From Mesorhizobium sp. WSM4313 (GTDB taxonomy: Bacteria; Pseudomonadota; Alphaproteobacteria; Rhizobiales; Rhizobiaceae), in NCBI RefSeq assembly GCF_002294725.1, contig NZ_NSFT01000005.1:62001-126000 (forward strand): a DNA stretch of 64,000 bases, written 5' to 3'. A program made the position numbers and the translations under genes. A model generated the notes under the pieces. The model saw only the letters and a program-made list of their open reading frames with translations. It made no database searches and was not told the DNA's origin. Numbering within the stretch: position 1 is the first letter of the stretch; each line of letters begins with the position of its first letter. Below, in pieces: positions 34,655 to 43,888 of this stretch.

Positions 34655-34688
34655 CCAATTCTTCAATTCCTCAATTCTTCAATTCCCC
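34655..34688 (-). repeat. Right inverted arm of the four-helix-bundle element
   Basis: CCAATT, then CTTCAATT, CCTCAATT and CTTCAATT, then CCCC. Read on the other strand this is GGGG plus AATTGAAG, AATTGAGG, AATTGAAG, AATTGG, matching the left arm in unit sequence and outer GGGG edge. It starts 10 bp after the gene's stop codon. Confidence 0.85.
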
Positions 34689-34887
34689 TTTTTCACAACC
34701 CGGTCGCGTTTTGGCCGCATTTCCGCCTAGGGTCCGCGCGCAGTGTCGCCCCTTCGTAAAGCGCGGGGCAAGCAGTCGCGGACGGCGGCTCGAAACCAAA
34801 AATTAACCGTGTTTCTTGAATGCCGGTTAACCCAAACGTGGTTACTGGGTGATCAACGAAATCACTCATATGCGAAGGAGAGGCGGC

Positions 34888-35394
34888 ATGGGCCGTATCG
34901 CAGCACTTACCAGAAACCCGGCGATGATCGCTCTCGTGATGGCGCTTGCCATTACCGGTTGCGCCTCGAAGAAAACCCCGAACAGCGCGGCCGATCTCGG
35001 CCTCAACGGTGCCGGCGCCGCCACGCCCGGTTCGGCGCAGGACTTCACCGTCAACATCGGCGACCGCATCTTCTTCGATACCGATTCCTCGTCGATCCGC
35101 GCCGATGCGCAGACCACGCTGGCCCGCCAGGCGCAGTGGCTGAATCAGTACCGCCAGTATGCGATCGTCATCGAAGGCCATGCCGACGAGCGCGGCACGC
35201 GTGAGTACAATCTGGCACTGGGCGCCCGCCGCGCCGCCGCCACCCGCGACTTCCTTGTCTCCAAGGGCGTCTCCGCCGGCCGCCTGAAGACGATCTCTTA
35301 CGGCAAGGAGCGTCCGGTCGCGGTCTGCGACGACATCTCCTGCTGGTCGCAGAACCGCCGCGCCGTCACCACGCTTTCCGGCGCCGGCTCCTGA
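34888..35394 (+). CDS. pal: Peptidoglycan-associated lipoprotein Pal
   Basis: 168 residues. The signal ends in a lipobox (ALAITGC, Cys about residue 25). The OmpA-like domain carries FFDTDSSSIRADA, IEGHADERGTREYNLALG and the peptidoglycan-contact RRAAATRDFLVSKGV. Pal anchors the outer membrane to the cell wall and binds TolB/TolA. ATG 34888 is chosen over two upstream in-frame ATGs because AAGGAG stands at the right distance and the signal peptide then has normal length. A strong terminator follows. Confidence 0.95.
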   Translation: MGRIAALTRNPAMIALVMALAITGCASKKTPNSAADLGLNGAGAATPGSAQDFTVNIGDRIFFDTDSSSIRADAQTTLARQAQWLNQYRQYAIVIEGHADERGTREYNLALGARRAAATRDFLVSKGVSAGRLKTISYGKERPVAVCDDISCWSQNRRAVTTLSGAGS

Positions 35395-35476
35395 CGCATG
35401 ATACCGAAGATCGCGGTCGATTTTCGGTAACGGCGCTCGGCGTCCCAGGCGACAAAAATACAACATCCCAAAAATG

Positions 35477-35502
35477 AAAGGCGGCCTCAGGGCCGCCTTT
35501 TT
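35477..35502 (+). terminator. Intrinsic terminator after pal
   Basis: AAAGGCGGCC-TCAG-GGCCGCCTTT is a perfect 10-bp stem followed by a T-run. It should end most tolQRAB-pal transcripts; cpoB begins 125 bp later and may have its own promoter. Confidence 0.85.
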
Positions 35503-35626
35503 CCTTTGCAACAAACCGAAACAAAATTTGGCCGAAGTCTCGCGTCCTGCTATGAGCGCGAGGGCGCTTCCTCCCTTGTTTGATTTGGAAAGGCGCATCA
35601 GGCCAACACCCACCGCGAGAGACAGA

Positions 35627-36781
35627 ATGCACTTCAGAACGGTCCTGAGCGGCACGCTTGCGCTGCTGCTCGTATCAAGCCTCCCAAGCCTTGCCGCGCC
35701 GGCCGACAGTGCCGGGCCGGCCGCCGACAGCGGGTTCACCTTCCATCTGCCCACGCTCGGCATCTTCGGCGACAAGAAGAAGCCGGAACAGGCGCAGGTC
35801 GCACAACAGGAGGGCGGCGCCGGCGTGACTGGTCTGGAAGACCAACTGCGCCAGCTGAACGGCAAGATCGAGGAGATGAATTTCCAGATCCTGCAGATGC
35901 AGGAACAGATCCGCAAGCAGCAGGAAGACAATGAGTTCCGTTTCCAGCAGCTGGAGGGCCAAGGAGGCGCCAAGCCGGCCGGGCAGAAGAAATCGGAAGC
36001 CGCGCCCCAGGACAACAATAACGGCAACACCAATCTCGGCGATGCCGGCACCGGTCAATCCGGCACCGGCGACGCCGGAGCCGACAATAGCGTCGCCCAG
36101 GCCCCGGCGACGCAGCCGCCGGCTGGCACCGGTGCGCAAAACGGCGGCAAAAGCGTTGGCGACGTCATCGTGGAATCGCAGACCGGCGATCCCGGCAAGC
36201 TGATCACCGGCGCGCCGCCGAAGAATTTCGGCACCATCACCGTCGACAAGAACGGCAACGTGGTCAATGCCGAGACCGGCCCGCAGGCCAGCGCGCCGGC
36301 GGAAGCTCCCGCGGCCACGGCAAACGCTCCTTCCGCCGAAACGCCGGCCAAGAAGAGCAAGTCCGGCGGCACCGAAGTGGCGGCACTGCCGTCGACCAAC
36401 AATCCCGACGAGCTCTATCGCAATTCCTACCAATTCATCCTGTCGGGCGATTATCCGACCGCCGAGCAGGGTTTTCGCGACCATATTTCCCGCTTCCCCA
36501 AGGACGCCAAGGCGGCTGATGCGCATTACTGGCTAGGCGAGTCGCTGCTCGGGCAGCAGAAATACCGTGACGCGGCCGAAGTCTTCCTCGCCGCCAGCAA
36601 GGACTATCCGAAGGCGAAGAAGGCGCCCGACATGCTGCTCAAGCTCGGCGTTTCGCTGGTCGGCCTGAAGCAGAACGACGTCGCCTGCGCCACCTTCAGT
36701 GAAATCGGCAAGCGCTATCCCGATGTTTCCGGCGCCCTCAAGGAACGCATCAAGCAGGAAAGGGCCCTGGCGTCGTGCTGA
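35627..36781 (+). CDS. cpoB: Cell division coordinator CpoB/YbgF-like protein
   Basis: 384 residues: signal peptide (LSGTLALLLVSSLPSLA), an N-terminal coiled coil (VTGLEDQLRQLNGKIEEMNF), a long Gly/Ala/Pro/Asn-rich linker and a C-terminal TPR domain (NSYQFILSGDYPTAEQGFRD, AHYWLGESLLGQQKYRDAAE, MLLKLGVSLVGLKQNDVACA). CpoB links Tol-Pal constriction with peptidoglycan synthesis. Its stop codon overlaps the tilS start by 7 bp. Confidence 0.93.
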   Translation: MHFRTVLSGTLALLLVSSLPSLAAPADSAGPAADSGFTFHLPTLGIFGDKKKPEQAQVAQQEGGAGVTGLEDQLRQLNGKIEEMNFQILQMQEQIRKQQEDNEFRFQQLEGQGGAKPAGQKKSEAAPQDNNNGNTNLGDAGTGQSGTGDAGADNSVAQAPATQPPAGTGAQNGGKSVGDVIVESQTGDPGKLITGAPPKNFGTITVDKNGNVVNAETGPQASAPAEAPAATANAPSAETPAKKSKSGGTEVAALPSTNNPDELYRNSYQFILSGDYPTAEQGFRDHISRFPKDAKAADAHYWLGESLLGQQKYRDAAEVFLAASKDYPKAKKAPDMLLKLGVSLVGLKQNDVACATFSEIGKRYPDVSGALKERIKQERALASC

Positions 36782-38133
36782 CGCCCGACAGCAAACCTGA
36801 CCTTTTGGACTGCCTTTTCTCCGACCTGGATCTTTCGACCGGCGCCATTGCTGCCGTGTCCGGCGGCAGCGACTCGACCGCCCTTCTCCTTCTCCTCAAA
36901 GATCACCTCGACCGGACGGCATCGGCCGCCAGGCTGCTCGCGGTGACCATCGATCATGACCTGAGGCCGGACTCGGCCACTGAGGCGCGGCTCGTTCAAC
37001 GCTTCTGCGCCGAGCGCGGCATCGCGCATCGCATTCTTGCCTGGCGCGGCGACAAGCCCGCGACCGGTCTGGCGGCCGCCGCGCGCGAGGCGCGCTACCG
37101 GCTGCTTGCCGAAGCTGCCGGCGCCGAAGGCATCAAGCTGATCCTGACCGGCCACACTGCCGACGACCAGGCCGAGACGGTGCTGATGCGGCAGGCGCGC
37201 GACGATGAGGGCCGGGGCCTCGCCGGCATGGCGCCCGCCACGCTGTTCGACTGGCGGACATGGATCGTCCGGCCGCTACTTGGCACAAGGCGCGCGGCAC
37301 TGCGCGAGATGCTGCGGGCTCGCGACATCGGCTGGATCGAGGATCCGACCAATGCCGATGCCCGCTTCGAGCGGCCGCGCGTGCGGGCGAAGCTCGCTCA
37401 GGGCGACGGCGAACAGCGTGTCGCGCAGGCGCTGGCACGGGCGGGCCAGGCGGCTCTCGAGCGCCGGGAAATCGGCCGCCGCGCCGCCATGCTCATCGAC
37501 GCCTTTGCCGGCAGGCCGGTTCCGGGCCTCATCCGCCTCGATCGCAAGTTTGCCGGACATGAGGATGGCCAAGCCGCCATCCATGCACTGCGCATCCTGT
37601 TGGCCACCATCGGCGGCGTCTTGTTTCTCGCCGACGAGGCGCGCTGCGCGGCGCTGCTTTCGCGCCTGCGGTCCGCTCCGTTTCGCGCCACATTGTCGCG
37701 GACGGTTATCGATGCGCGACGAACCGGCATTTTCCTTCGGCGCGAGAACCGCGACCTGCCTGCCGCCGCGCCACCGCAGCACAACCGGCTCTGGGACAAT
37801 CGGCGGCGCATCACTTTGAAAGACGGGCCTGGCGATTTGGTGATCGCGCCGCTGGGGGCGGCCGCCGCCGGGAAAGCGCCCTTGAGCGAGGATATCCCGC
37901 CGAGCCTTTCGCGCGCCGCGCTTGCCGCGGAGCCCGCGCTGTGGTCCGCCGGCGAATGCCTTGGTTTTGCGGGCGGCAATGCCGGCTCGCGATCGGTCTC
38001 GATCGCTCCGGCGGTGGCTCCTTTCGCGCGCTTCCTGCCGTCCTTCGACATCGAGCCCGCCGCCGCCGCGGCGACCCTGGTCGGCGCGCCGCCGTTGCCG
38101 GCACCGCCATTCCGCCGCCATGATGGTGGTTGA
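36775..38133 (+). CDS. tilS: tRNA(Ile)-lysidine synthase
   Basis: 452 residues from GTG 36775, overlapping cpoB. The PP-loop is AVSGGSDSTALLLLL (about residues 26-40), with VTIDHDLRPDSATEARLVQ and LTGHTADDQAETVLMR, and RPLLGTRRAALREML before the substrate region DIGWIEDPTN. TilS converts C34 of tRNA-Ile(CAU) to lysidine so it reads AUA. The C-terminal part is divergent, as is usual. Linkage between cpoB and ftsH is conserved in alphaproteobacteria. Confidence 0.93.
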   Translation: MLTPDSKPDLLDCLFSDLDLSTGAIAAVSGGSDSTALLLLLKDHLDRTASAARLLAVTIDHDLRPDSATEARLVQRFCAERGIAHRILAWRGDKPATGLAAAAREARYRLLAEAAGAEGIKLILTGHTADDQAETVLMRQARDDEGRGLAGMAPATLFDWRTWIVRPLLGTRRAALREMLRARDIGWIEDPTNADARFERPRVRAKLAQGDGEQRVAQALARAGQAALERREIGRRAAMLIDAFAGRPVPGLIRLDRKFAGHEDGQAAIHALRILLATIGGVLFLADEARCAALLSRLRSAPFRATLSRTVIDARRTGIFLRRENRDLPAAAPPQHNRLWDNRRRITLKDGPGDLVIAPLGAAAAGKAPLSEDIPPSLSRAALAAEPALWSAGECLGFAGGNAGSRSVSIAPAVAPFARFLPSFDIEPAAAAATLVGAPPLPAPPFRRHDGG

Positions 38134-38255
38134 GGGTGGGCGAAAGCTTAACCGATACGTGCTGTTCTGCTTGGCAAGGGGGGGCGCTCTCCCTATGTTA
38201 GGCCCAAGCTAATCCATTATCGCGGGTCCGCGCGCGGACGCCAACGGGACAATAG

Positions 38256-40190
38256 ATGAATCCGAATTATCGCAACCTCGCGCTCTGGGCGATCATAGCG
38301 GTCCTGCTCATAGCCCTGTTCAATCTTTTCCAGACGCCGCAGACGCGCGGCGCCACCACGGATATCGCCTATTCGCAGTTCCTGCAGGACGTCGCGTCGG
38401 GCCGGGTCAAAAGCGTGACCATCGCCGGCGCCCGCATCTTCGGCAACTACACGGACAACGCCAACGGCTTTCAGACCTATTCGCCCGGCGACCCGTCGCT
38501 GGTCTCCAGGCTGCAGGACAAGAACGTCACCATCACCGCCAAGCCCGAGACCGACGGCTCCAATTCGCTGTTCGGCTATCTGATCTCGTGGTTGCCGATG
38601 ATCCTGATCCTCGGCGTGTGGATATTCTTCATGCGCCAGATGCAATCGGGCTCCGGCCGCGCCATGGGCTTCGGCAAGTCGAAGGCCAAGCTTTTGACCG
38701 AGGCGCATGGCCGCGTCACCTTCCAGGACGTCGCCGGCGTCGACGAGGCCAAGGAGGATCTCGAAGAGATCGTCGAGTTCCTGCGCGATCCGCAGAAGTT
38801 CCAGCGCCTCGGCGGCAAGATCCCGCGCGGCGTGCTCCTGGTCGGCCCGCCCGGCACCGGCAAGACGCTGCTCGCCCGCTCGGTCGCCGGTGAAGCCAAC
38901 GTGCCGTTCTTCACCATTTCCGGCTCGGATTTCGTCGAGATGTTCGTCGGCGTCGGCGCAAGCCGCGTGCGCGACATGTTCGACCAGGCCAAGAAGAACG
39001 CGCCCTGCATCATCTTCATCGACGAAATCGATGCGGTCGGCCGCCATCGCGGCGCCGGGCTCGGCGGCGGCAATGACGAACGCGAGCAGACGCTGAACCA
39101 GCTGCTGGTCGAGATGGACGGTTTCGAGTCCAACGAGAGCATCATCCTCATCGCCGCCACCAACCGGCCCGACGTGCTCGACCCGGCGCTGCTGAGGCCC
39201 GGCCGTTTCGATCGCCAGGTCGTGGTGCCGAACCCCGACATCGTCGGCCGCGAGAAGATCCTCAAGGTGCATGTGCGCAACGTGCCGCTGGCGCCCAATG
39301 TCGACCTCAAGGTGGTTGCGCGCGGCACCCCGGGCTTTTCCGGCGCCGATCTGATGAACCTCGTCAACGAATCCGCGCTGATGGCGGCGCGCCGCAACAA
39401 GCGGCTCGTCACCATGGCCGAGTTCGAGGACGCCAAGGACAAGATCATGATGGGCGCCGAGCGCCGCTCGTCGGCGATGACGCAGGCCGAGAAGGAGCTG
39501 ACCGCCTATCACGAGGCCGGGCACGCGATCCTGGCGCTCAACGTGCCGTCGGCCGATCCGCTGCACAAGGCAACCATCATCCCGCGCGGCCGCGCGCTCG
39601 GCATGGTCATGCAGTTGCCGGAAGGCGACCGGTATTCGATGAGCTACAAGTACATGATCTCGCGGCTTGCGATCATGATGGGCGGCCGCGTCGCCGAAGA
39701 GTTCAAGTTCGGCAAGGAGAACATCACGTCGGGCGCCTCCTCCGATATCGAGCAGGCGACCAAGCTGGCGCGCGCCATGGTCACGCGCTGGGGCTTCTCC
39801 GACAAGCTCGGCCACGTCGCCTATGGCGACAACCAGGAAGAGGTCTTCCTCGGCCATTCGGTGGCGCGCACCCAGAACATCTCGGAAGAGACGGCGCAGA
39901 TCATCGACGCCGAGGTGCGGCGCCTGATCGACGACGCCTATTCGACCGCCAAGACCATCCTGACCAAGAAGAAGAAGGAGTGGATCGCGCTCGCCGAAGG
40001 ACTGCTCGAATACGAGACGCTGTCCGGCGACGAGATCAAGCAGCTGATCGCGGGCAACAAGCCCGCCCGCGACCTCGGCGACGACACCCCGCCCAGCCGC
40101 GGCTCGGCCGTGCCGAAGGCCGGCACCGGCGGCCGCCGCAAGAAGGGCCCCGAGCCCGAAGGCGGCATGGAGCCGCAGCCGTCAAGCTGA
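38256..40190 (+). CDS. ftsH: ATP-dependent zinc metalloprotease FtsH
   Basis: 644 residues: two N-terminal membrane helices (about 5-25 and 105-125) flanking a small periplasmic domain, an AAA+ module (Walker A GPPGTGKT about residue 197; [13 protein letters not shown] Walker B; second region of homology RPGRFDRQ), and an M41 protease domain with HEAGH near residue 420. It degrades misfolded membrane proteins and regulators such as LpxC. The C-terminus is a Gly/Pro/Lys-rich tail. A strong terminator follows. Confidence 0.98.
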   Translation: MNPNYRNLALWAIIAVLLIALFNLFQTPQTRGATTDIAYSQFLQDVASGRVKSVTIAGARIFGNYTDNANGFQTYSPGDPSLVSRLQDKNVTITAKPETDGSNSLFGYLISWLPMILILGVWIFFMRQMQSGSGRAMGFGKSKAKLLTEAHGRVTFQDVAGVDEAKEDLEEIVEFLRDPQKFQRLGGKIPRGVLLVGPPGTGKTLLARSVAGEANVPFFTISGSDFVEMFVGVGASRVRDMFDQAKKNAPCIIFIDEIDAVGRHRGAGLGGGNDEREQTLNQLLVEMDGFESNESIILIAATNRPDVLDPALLRPGRFDRQVVVPNPDIVGREKILKVHVRNVPLAPNVDLKVVARGTPGFSGADLMNLVNESALMAARRNKRLVTMAEFEDAKDKIMMGAERRSSAMTQAEKELTAYHEAGHAILALNVPSADPLHKATIIPRGRALGMVMQLPEGDRYSMSYKYMISRLAIMMGGRVAEEFKFGKENITSGASSDIEQATKLARAMVTRWGFSDKLGHVAYGDNQEEVFLGHSVARTQNISEETAQIIDAEVRRLIDDAYSTAKTILTKKKKEWIALAEGLLEYETLSGDEIKQLIAGNKPARDLGDDTPPSRGSAVPKAGTGGRRKKGPEPEGGMEPQPSS

Positions 40191-40215
40191 GGTGGTGCGC
40201 GAAAGACTGATCGAG

Positions 40216-40245
40216 AAACGCCGCGGCTTGCTCCGCGGCGTTTTT
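40216..40245 (+). terminator. Intrinsic terminator after ftsH
   Basis: AAACGCCGCGG-CTTGCT-CCGCGGCGTTT is a perfect 11-bp stem followed by TTTTGTTT. It is oriented for ftsH and lies 25 bp after its stop codon. Confidence 0.88.
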
Positions 40246-40385
40246 GTTTGCATTGGAGACAAGGCAAGGCTTCCCTCGTCCTGGCGCGTAGATATCGCCC
40301 AACAGCAGATCCCAGATACTCCCGAGGATGATGGCTCAACGTCTGCGGGAAAAACGGTGAACCGCTTTATCCGCCGTATTTGATT

Positions 40386-40844
40386 TTATGATTCAGCTTT
40401 CAGCCGCGCATTGCAGAGGCTGTAGTAACCGCCGCCTTTCTGGATCCAGCGAAGGCCGTTCAACGTACCCGCTTCCTTGTTGTTGTGGTAACCCTGCAGG
40501 CAGGTCTTCATCCGGGCCTTAGCGGGCTTTTCGGTCTTGAACTCGGCGGCGAGGGTGGTTGGGAATGTCACGCCCGCCGGCGCTACCGTGGGGACGACCG
40601 CCGCGCTGGTTTCCGTTTTCTGCTGCTCCGCGGATGTGACCGGATCCGGGCTGACGCTCTCCGCGGCGGACGTCGCGCATTTCTCCTTGCGGAAAGCGGC
40701 CCAGTCCATGCCGTTCAGAGTGCCGCCTTCCTTGGCCGCCCGATAGGTCTCGCTGCATTCCTTCATCGTCAGCGCGCTCGCAGGTGAGGCGTTCCAAGCG
40801 ACCAATGCCGTCACAGCCAACGCCGACAATTTCAAACTGAACAT
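40386..40844 (-). CDS. Secreted cysteine-repeat protein (one-repeat paralogue)
   Basis: 152 residues. A signal peptide (LSALAVTALVAWNASPASA) is followed by one copy of the repeat CSETYRAAKEGGTLNGMDW then AAFRKEKC (two cysteines), a Ser/Thr/Val linker, and a C-terminal domain: GVTFPTTLAAEF, RMKTCLQGYHNNKEAGTLNG and WIQKGGGYYSLCNARL. The repeat resembles, but is not identical to, the PsiF repeat. ATG 40844 follows AGGAGGG. Its paralogue lies next at 41087. Function unknown. Confidence 0.8.
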   Translation of the reverse strand: MFSLKLSALAVTALVAWNASPASALTMKECSETYRAAKEGGTLNGMDWAAFRKEKCATSAAESVSPDPVTSAEQQKTETSAAVVPTVAPAGVTFPTTLAAEFKTEKPAKARMKTCLQGYHNNKEAGTLNGLRWIQKGGGYYSLCNARLKAES

Positions 40845-41030
40845 TGAGACCCTCCTGATTGATGATAAGTTTGACATCTTTTTGTATACTGTTTGTTCCC
40901 TATATGTTCAACCGGAATCTTTGCGAGCTGCCGACAAAACCTGGCGATGGGCAGTGTGGGCAAATTGACGATGCCGACAGTCCCGCCTTATGCAGATGCG
41001 AGCAAGGCCGCGGGCGTCTTCGCCTGCAAC

Positions 41031-41066
41031 AAAAGGCCCGCGCATCTTGCGACGCGCGGGCCTTTT
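41031..41066 (-). terminator. Intrinsic terminator after the three-repeat cysteine protein
   Basis: AAAAGGCCCGCGC (41031-41043) and GCGCGGGCCTTTT (41054-41066) form a perfect 13-bp stem with T-runs on both strands. It lies 21 bp after the stop codon of the gene at 41087 and may work in both directions. Confidence 0.8.
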
Positions 41067-41086
41067 CCCTTCGAATAATTAGGCGA

Positions 41087-41950
41087 TCAGCTCTTCAGCT
41101 TGGCGTTGCAGAGGCTGTAGAAGCCGCCGCCTTTCTGGATCCACTTCAGGCCGTTCAGCGTGTTGGCATCCTTGTTGGCATAGTACTGCTCGAGGCAGGT
41201 ATGCATGCGGCCCTTGGCCGGGGTCTCGTTGGCGAATTTCGGCGAGATGGCGGCCGGGAAAGTGACGCCCTTCGGAGCGGTCACAGTCGGCTTGGCCGGT
41301 TCCTTCGTGAAAGTCGCCTCAGTCGGCGCAGGCACGGTGTCGTCATCGTCGGCACCTGCGCCGCATTCGGCCTTGCGGAAGTCGTTCCACTTCATGCCGT
41401 TCAGCTTGTTGGCGGTCTTCGCAGCCTGGTACTTGGTGCTGCACTCGGCCATGGTCAGGCCCTTGCCGCCATCGGCAGCGGCGGTCGAGGTCTTGGTCGT
41501 GGCGGTTTTGGTGGCGGGGGCGGTGGCAGCCGCAGCGGTTGCGCCAGGGCCGCACTCGGCCTTGCGGAAGTCGTTCCACTTCATGCCGTTGAGCGTGCCG
41601 GCGGATTTTGCAGCCTGGTATTTGGCGCTGCACTCCTTGGAGCTCAGGCCCTTGGCCGCGTCGTCGGCAGCGGCGGCCGCCTTCGTCTTCTTGGCGGGCT
41701 TGGTGTCGGCGGCCTTCGTATCGGTCGCGGCCTTGGTGTCGGTCGCGGCCTTGGTGTCGGTCGCGGTGGCGTCGCTGCCGCACTGGGCCTTGCGGAACTG
41801 GTTCCAGGTCTGGCCGGCGAGCGTTCCCGCATCCTTGGCCGCGTTATACTTGGTGCTGCACTCGGCCATGGTCAGCGCGTTGGCCGGCGCCGCCAGGAAC
41901 AAGGTTGCGACGGCGATACCCGTCAAAGCTGCAAGTCTATGAATAAGCAT
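41087..41950 (-). CDS. Secreted cysteine-repeat protein (three-repeat paralogue)
   Basis: 287 residues with a signal peptide (AALTGIAVATLFLAAPANA). Three copies of a 28-residue repeat follow (CSTKYNAAKDAGTLAGQTW...C; CSAKYQAAKSAGTLNGMKW...C; CSTKYQAAKTANKLNGMKW...C), separated by Ala/Thr/Lys-rich linkers, one with TDTKAA triplicated. The C-terminal domain (GVTFPAAISPKF, RMHTCLEQYYANKDANTLNG, WIQKGGGFYSLCNAKL) matches the neighbour at 40386. Internal duplication of the repeat, and tandem gene duplication, are both evident. Likely an envelope or secreted protein with disulfide-closed repeat units. Confidence 0.82.
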   Translation of the reverse strand: MLIHRLAALTGIAVATLFLAAPANALTMAECSTKYNAAKDAGTLAGQTWNQFRKAQCGSDATATDTKAATDTKAATDTKAADTKPAKKTKAAAAADDAAKGLSSKECSAKYQAAKSAGTLNGMKWNDFRKAECGPGATAAAATAPATKTATTKTSTAAADGGKGLTMAECSTKYQAAKTANKLNGMKWNDFRKAECGAGADDDDTVPAPTEATFTKEPAKPTVTAPKGVTFPAAISPKFANETPAKGRMHTCLEQYYANKDANTLNGLKWIQKGGGFYSLCNAKLKS

Positions 41951-42317
41951 GGCGTTTTCTCCCTTGCTGCCGCCAATAAGTGTCCCTATGCCAAATCAAT
42001 AGCTCTCAATGTCCGGTTGCGCCAGATGCTTCCGGCACAGGCGCTCTCACAAAGTGTGTTATTCGCGATAAGGTGATGAATTGCCTGCCGGTTCGCCGCC
42101 AGCCAGGCTTTGCCGGGAACAGGGCGCCGACAAGCCTCGCACCGGCAGGTATAGCGCCGCCACGTCAAAGGTGGTGACAGGCTGTCGAATCGCTTGCATC
42201 GCCCGCTACAATGTTTTTCTAAGAATTGGTAATATACAATCACGAAATTTGATGATCGGATGCGGCCCAATCTGTGGCAAAACGGGCGGCTGAAAAACCG
42301 ACGGGGACTTGAGACAC
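41951..42317. other. 367-bp intergenic region upstream of glmM
   Basis: No coding region is supported. It holds a 9-bp inverted repeat CCTGCCGGT (42084-42092) and ACCGGCAGG (42141-42149), and an AT-rich stretch near 42215-42255 that probably carries the glmM promoter. Nothing else is recognised. Confidence 0.5.
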
Positions 42318-43670
42318 ATGGCAGGTCAGTATTTCGGCACCGACGGTATCCGCGGACGCGCCAACAAATTTCCGATGACGGCCGAGGTCGCCATGCGCGT
42401 CGGCATGGCCGCCGGGCTCTCCTTCCAGCGCGGCAATCATCGCCATCGCGTCGTGCTCGGTAAGGACACGCGGCTTTCCGGCTACATGATCGAGAACGCC
42501 ATGGTGGCGGGCCTGTGCGCCGCCGGCATGGACGTGTTCCTGCTCGGCCCCATACCGACGCCCGCGGTCGCCATGCTGGTGCGCTCGCTGCGCGCCGACA
42601 TCGGGGTGATGATCTCGGCCTCGCACAATCCTTACTACGACAACGGCATCAAGCTGTTCGGTCCCGACGGCTACAAGCTTTCCGACGAGATCGAGGAACG
42701 CATCGAAGGCATGCTCGACAAGGACATCGAGCTGGCGCTCGCCGATTCCGACGGGCTCGGCCGCGCCAAGCGCGTCGACGGCGTGCATGACCGCTATATC
42801 GAATTCGCCAAGCGCACGCTGCCGCGCTCAATGTCGCTTTCTGGGCTGAGGATCGTCGTCGACTGCGCCAACGGCGCGTCCTACAAGGTGGCGCCCGAGG
42901 CGCTGTGGGAGCTCGGCGCCGAGGTGGTGGCGATCAATGTCGAGCCGAACGGCTTCAACATCAACAAGGAGTGCGGCTCGACCCATCCGGCCGGCCTGCA
43001 GAAGAAGGTGCACGAGGTGCGCGCCGATATCGGCATCGCGCTCGACGGCGATGCCGACCGGGTGGTGATCGTCGACGAGAACGGCACCATCGTCGACGGC
43101 GACCAGATCATGGCCTTGATCGCCGAGTCCTGGCACCAGAGCGGGCGGTTGGCCGGCGGCGGCGTCGTCTCCACCGTGATGTCCAATCTCGGGCTGGAAC
43201 GCTTTCTTGGCGACATGAAGCTGCAGCTGCACCGCACCAAGGTCGGCGACCGCTATGTGGTCGAGCACATGCGCGCGCATGGCTTGAATGTCGGCGGCGA
43301 GCAGTCCGGCCATATCGTGCTGTCCGATTTCTCGACCACCGGCGACGGCCTGGTCTCGGCGCTGCAGGTGCTGGCCTGCATCAAGCGGCAGAACCGGCCG
43401 GTCAGCGAATTGTCGAAGAAGTTCGAGCCGGTGCCGCAGCTCTTGAAGAATGTCCGCATCTCCGGCGGCAAGCCGCTGGAGGAAGCTGCGGTCAAGGCGG
43501 CCATCGAGGATGCGCGCAACCGGCTTGGCAAAGCCGGCCGCCTGGTGATCCGTCCCTCCGGCACCGAGCCGCTCATCCGGGTCATGGCCGAGGGCGATGA
43601 TCCACAGCTGGTCGAAGCGGTCGTCAACGATATCGTTGGCATCCTGCAGGACACCCGCAGCGCCGCCTGA
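42318..43670 (+). CDS. glmM: Phosphoglucosamine mutase
   Basis: 450 residues. Start [17 protein letters not shown], the phosphoserine loop [17 protein letters not shown] (about residue 100), the metal-binding [11 protein letters not shown], the sugar-binding [10 protein letters not shown] and the phosphate-binding [13 protein letters not shown]. It interconverts glucosamine-6- and -1-phosphate for UDP-GlcNAc, feeding peptidoglycan and LPS. The ftsH-glmM neighbourhood is conserved in many bacteria. A terminator follows. Confidence 0.97.
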   Translation: MAGQYFGTDGIRGRANKFPMTAEVAMRVGMAAGLSFQRGNHRHRVVLGKDTRLSGYMIENAMVAGLCAAGMDVFLLGPIPTPAVAMLVRSLRADIGVMISASHNPYYDNGIKLFGPDGYKLSDEIEERIEGMLDKDIELALADSDGLGRAKRVDGVHDRYIEFAKRTLPRSMSLSGLRIVVDCANGASYKVAPEALWELGAEVVAINVEPNGFNINKECGSTHPAGLQKKVHEVRADIGIALDGDADRVVIVDENGTIVDGDQIMALIAESWHQSGRLAGGGVVSTVMSNLGLERFLGDMKLQLHRTKVGDRYVVEHMRAHGLNVGGEQSGHIVLSDFSTTGDGLVSALQVLACIKRQNRPVSELSKKFEPVPQLLKNVRISGGKPLEEAAVKAAIEDARNRLGKAGRLVIRPSGTEPLIRVMAEGDDPQLVEAVVNDIVGILQDTRSAA

Positions 43671-43699
43671 ACGCCGTCCCGCAGTTCCTCTAAATCCGC

Positions 43700-43724
43700 A
43701 AGCCCGCCGCCAGGCGGGCTTTTG
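43700..43724 (+). terminator. Intrinsic terminator after glmM
   Basis: AAGCCCGCC-GCCA-GGCGGGCTT is a perfect 9-bp stem followed by TT, located 30 bp after the glmM stop codon. Confidence 0.75.
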
Positions 43725-43795
43725 GTCGCCGGGCGGGCAGATCGGACAACGGCGTTCGCTCTAAAATTGTATAGATTCGTGGTTAATCGGTACGG

Positions 43796-43810
43796 TTAAA
43801 CGGCTTTTAA
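43796..43810. promoter_or_regulatory. Predicted CtrA-binding box upstream of the first porin-like gene
   Basis: TTAA-ACGGCTT-TTAA is an exact TTAA-N7-TTAA box, 78 bp before the start codon of the outer-membrane protein gene at 43889. A further TTAA half-site precedes it. Confidence 0.55.
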
Positions 43811-43888
43811 CCTTTGCAATTCATTATCCAAACCCGAGGTCAATCATCTTCGGGCGATGTCGTCCCGAGGCTTCTTAGGGGTGACAGA

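Noticed and set aside
34236-34688. CRISPR array or plain microsatellite made of AATTGAAG units
   Set aside because: Units are contiguous without spacers, so not CRISPR. The two arrays are inverted around one gene with matching outer GGGG edges, which a random microsatellite does not explain.
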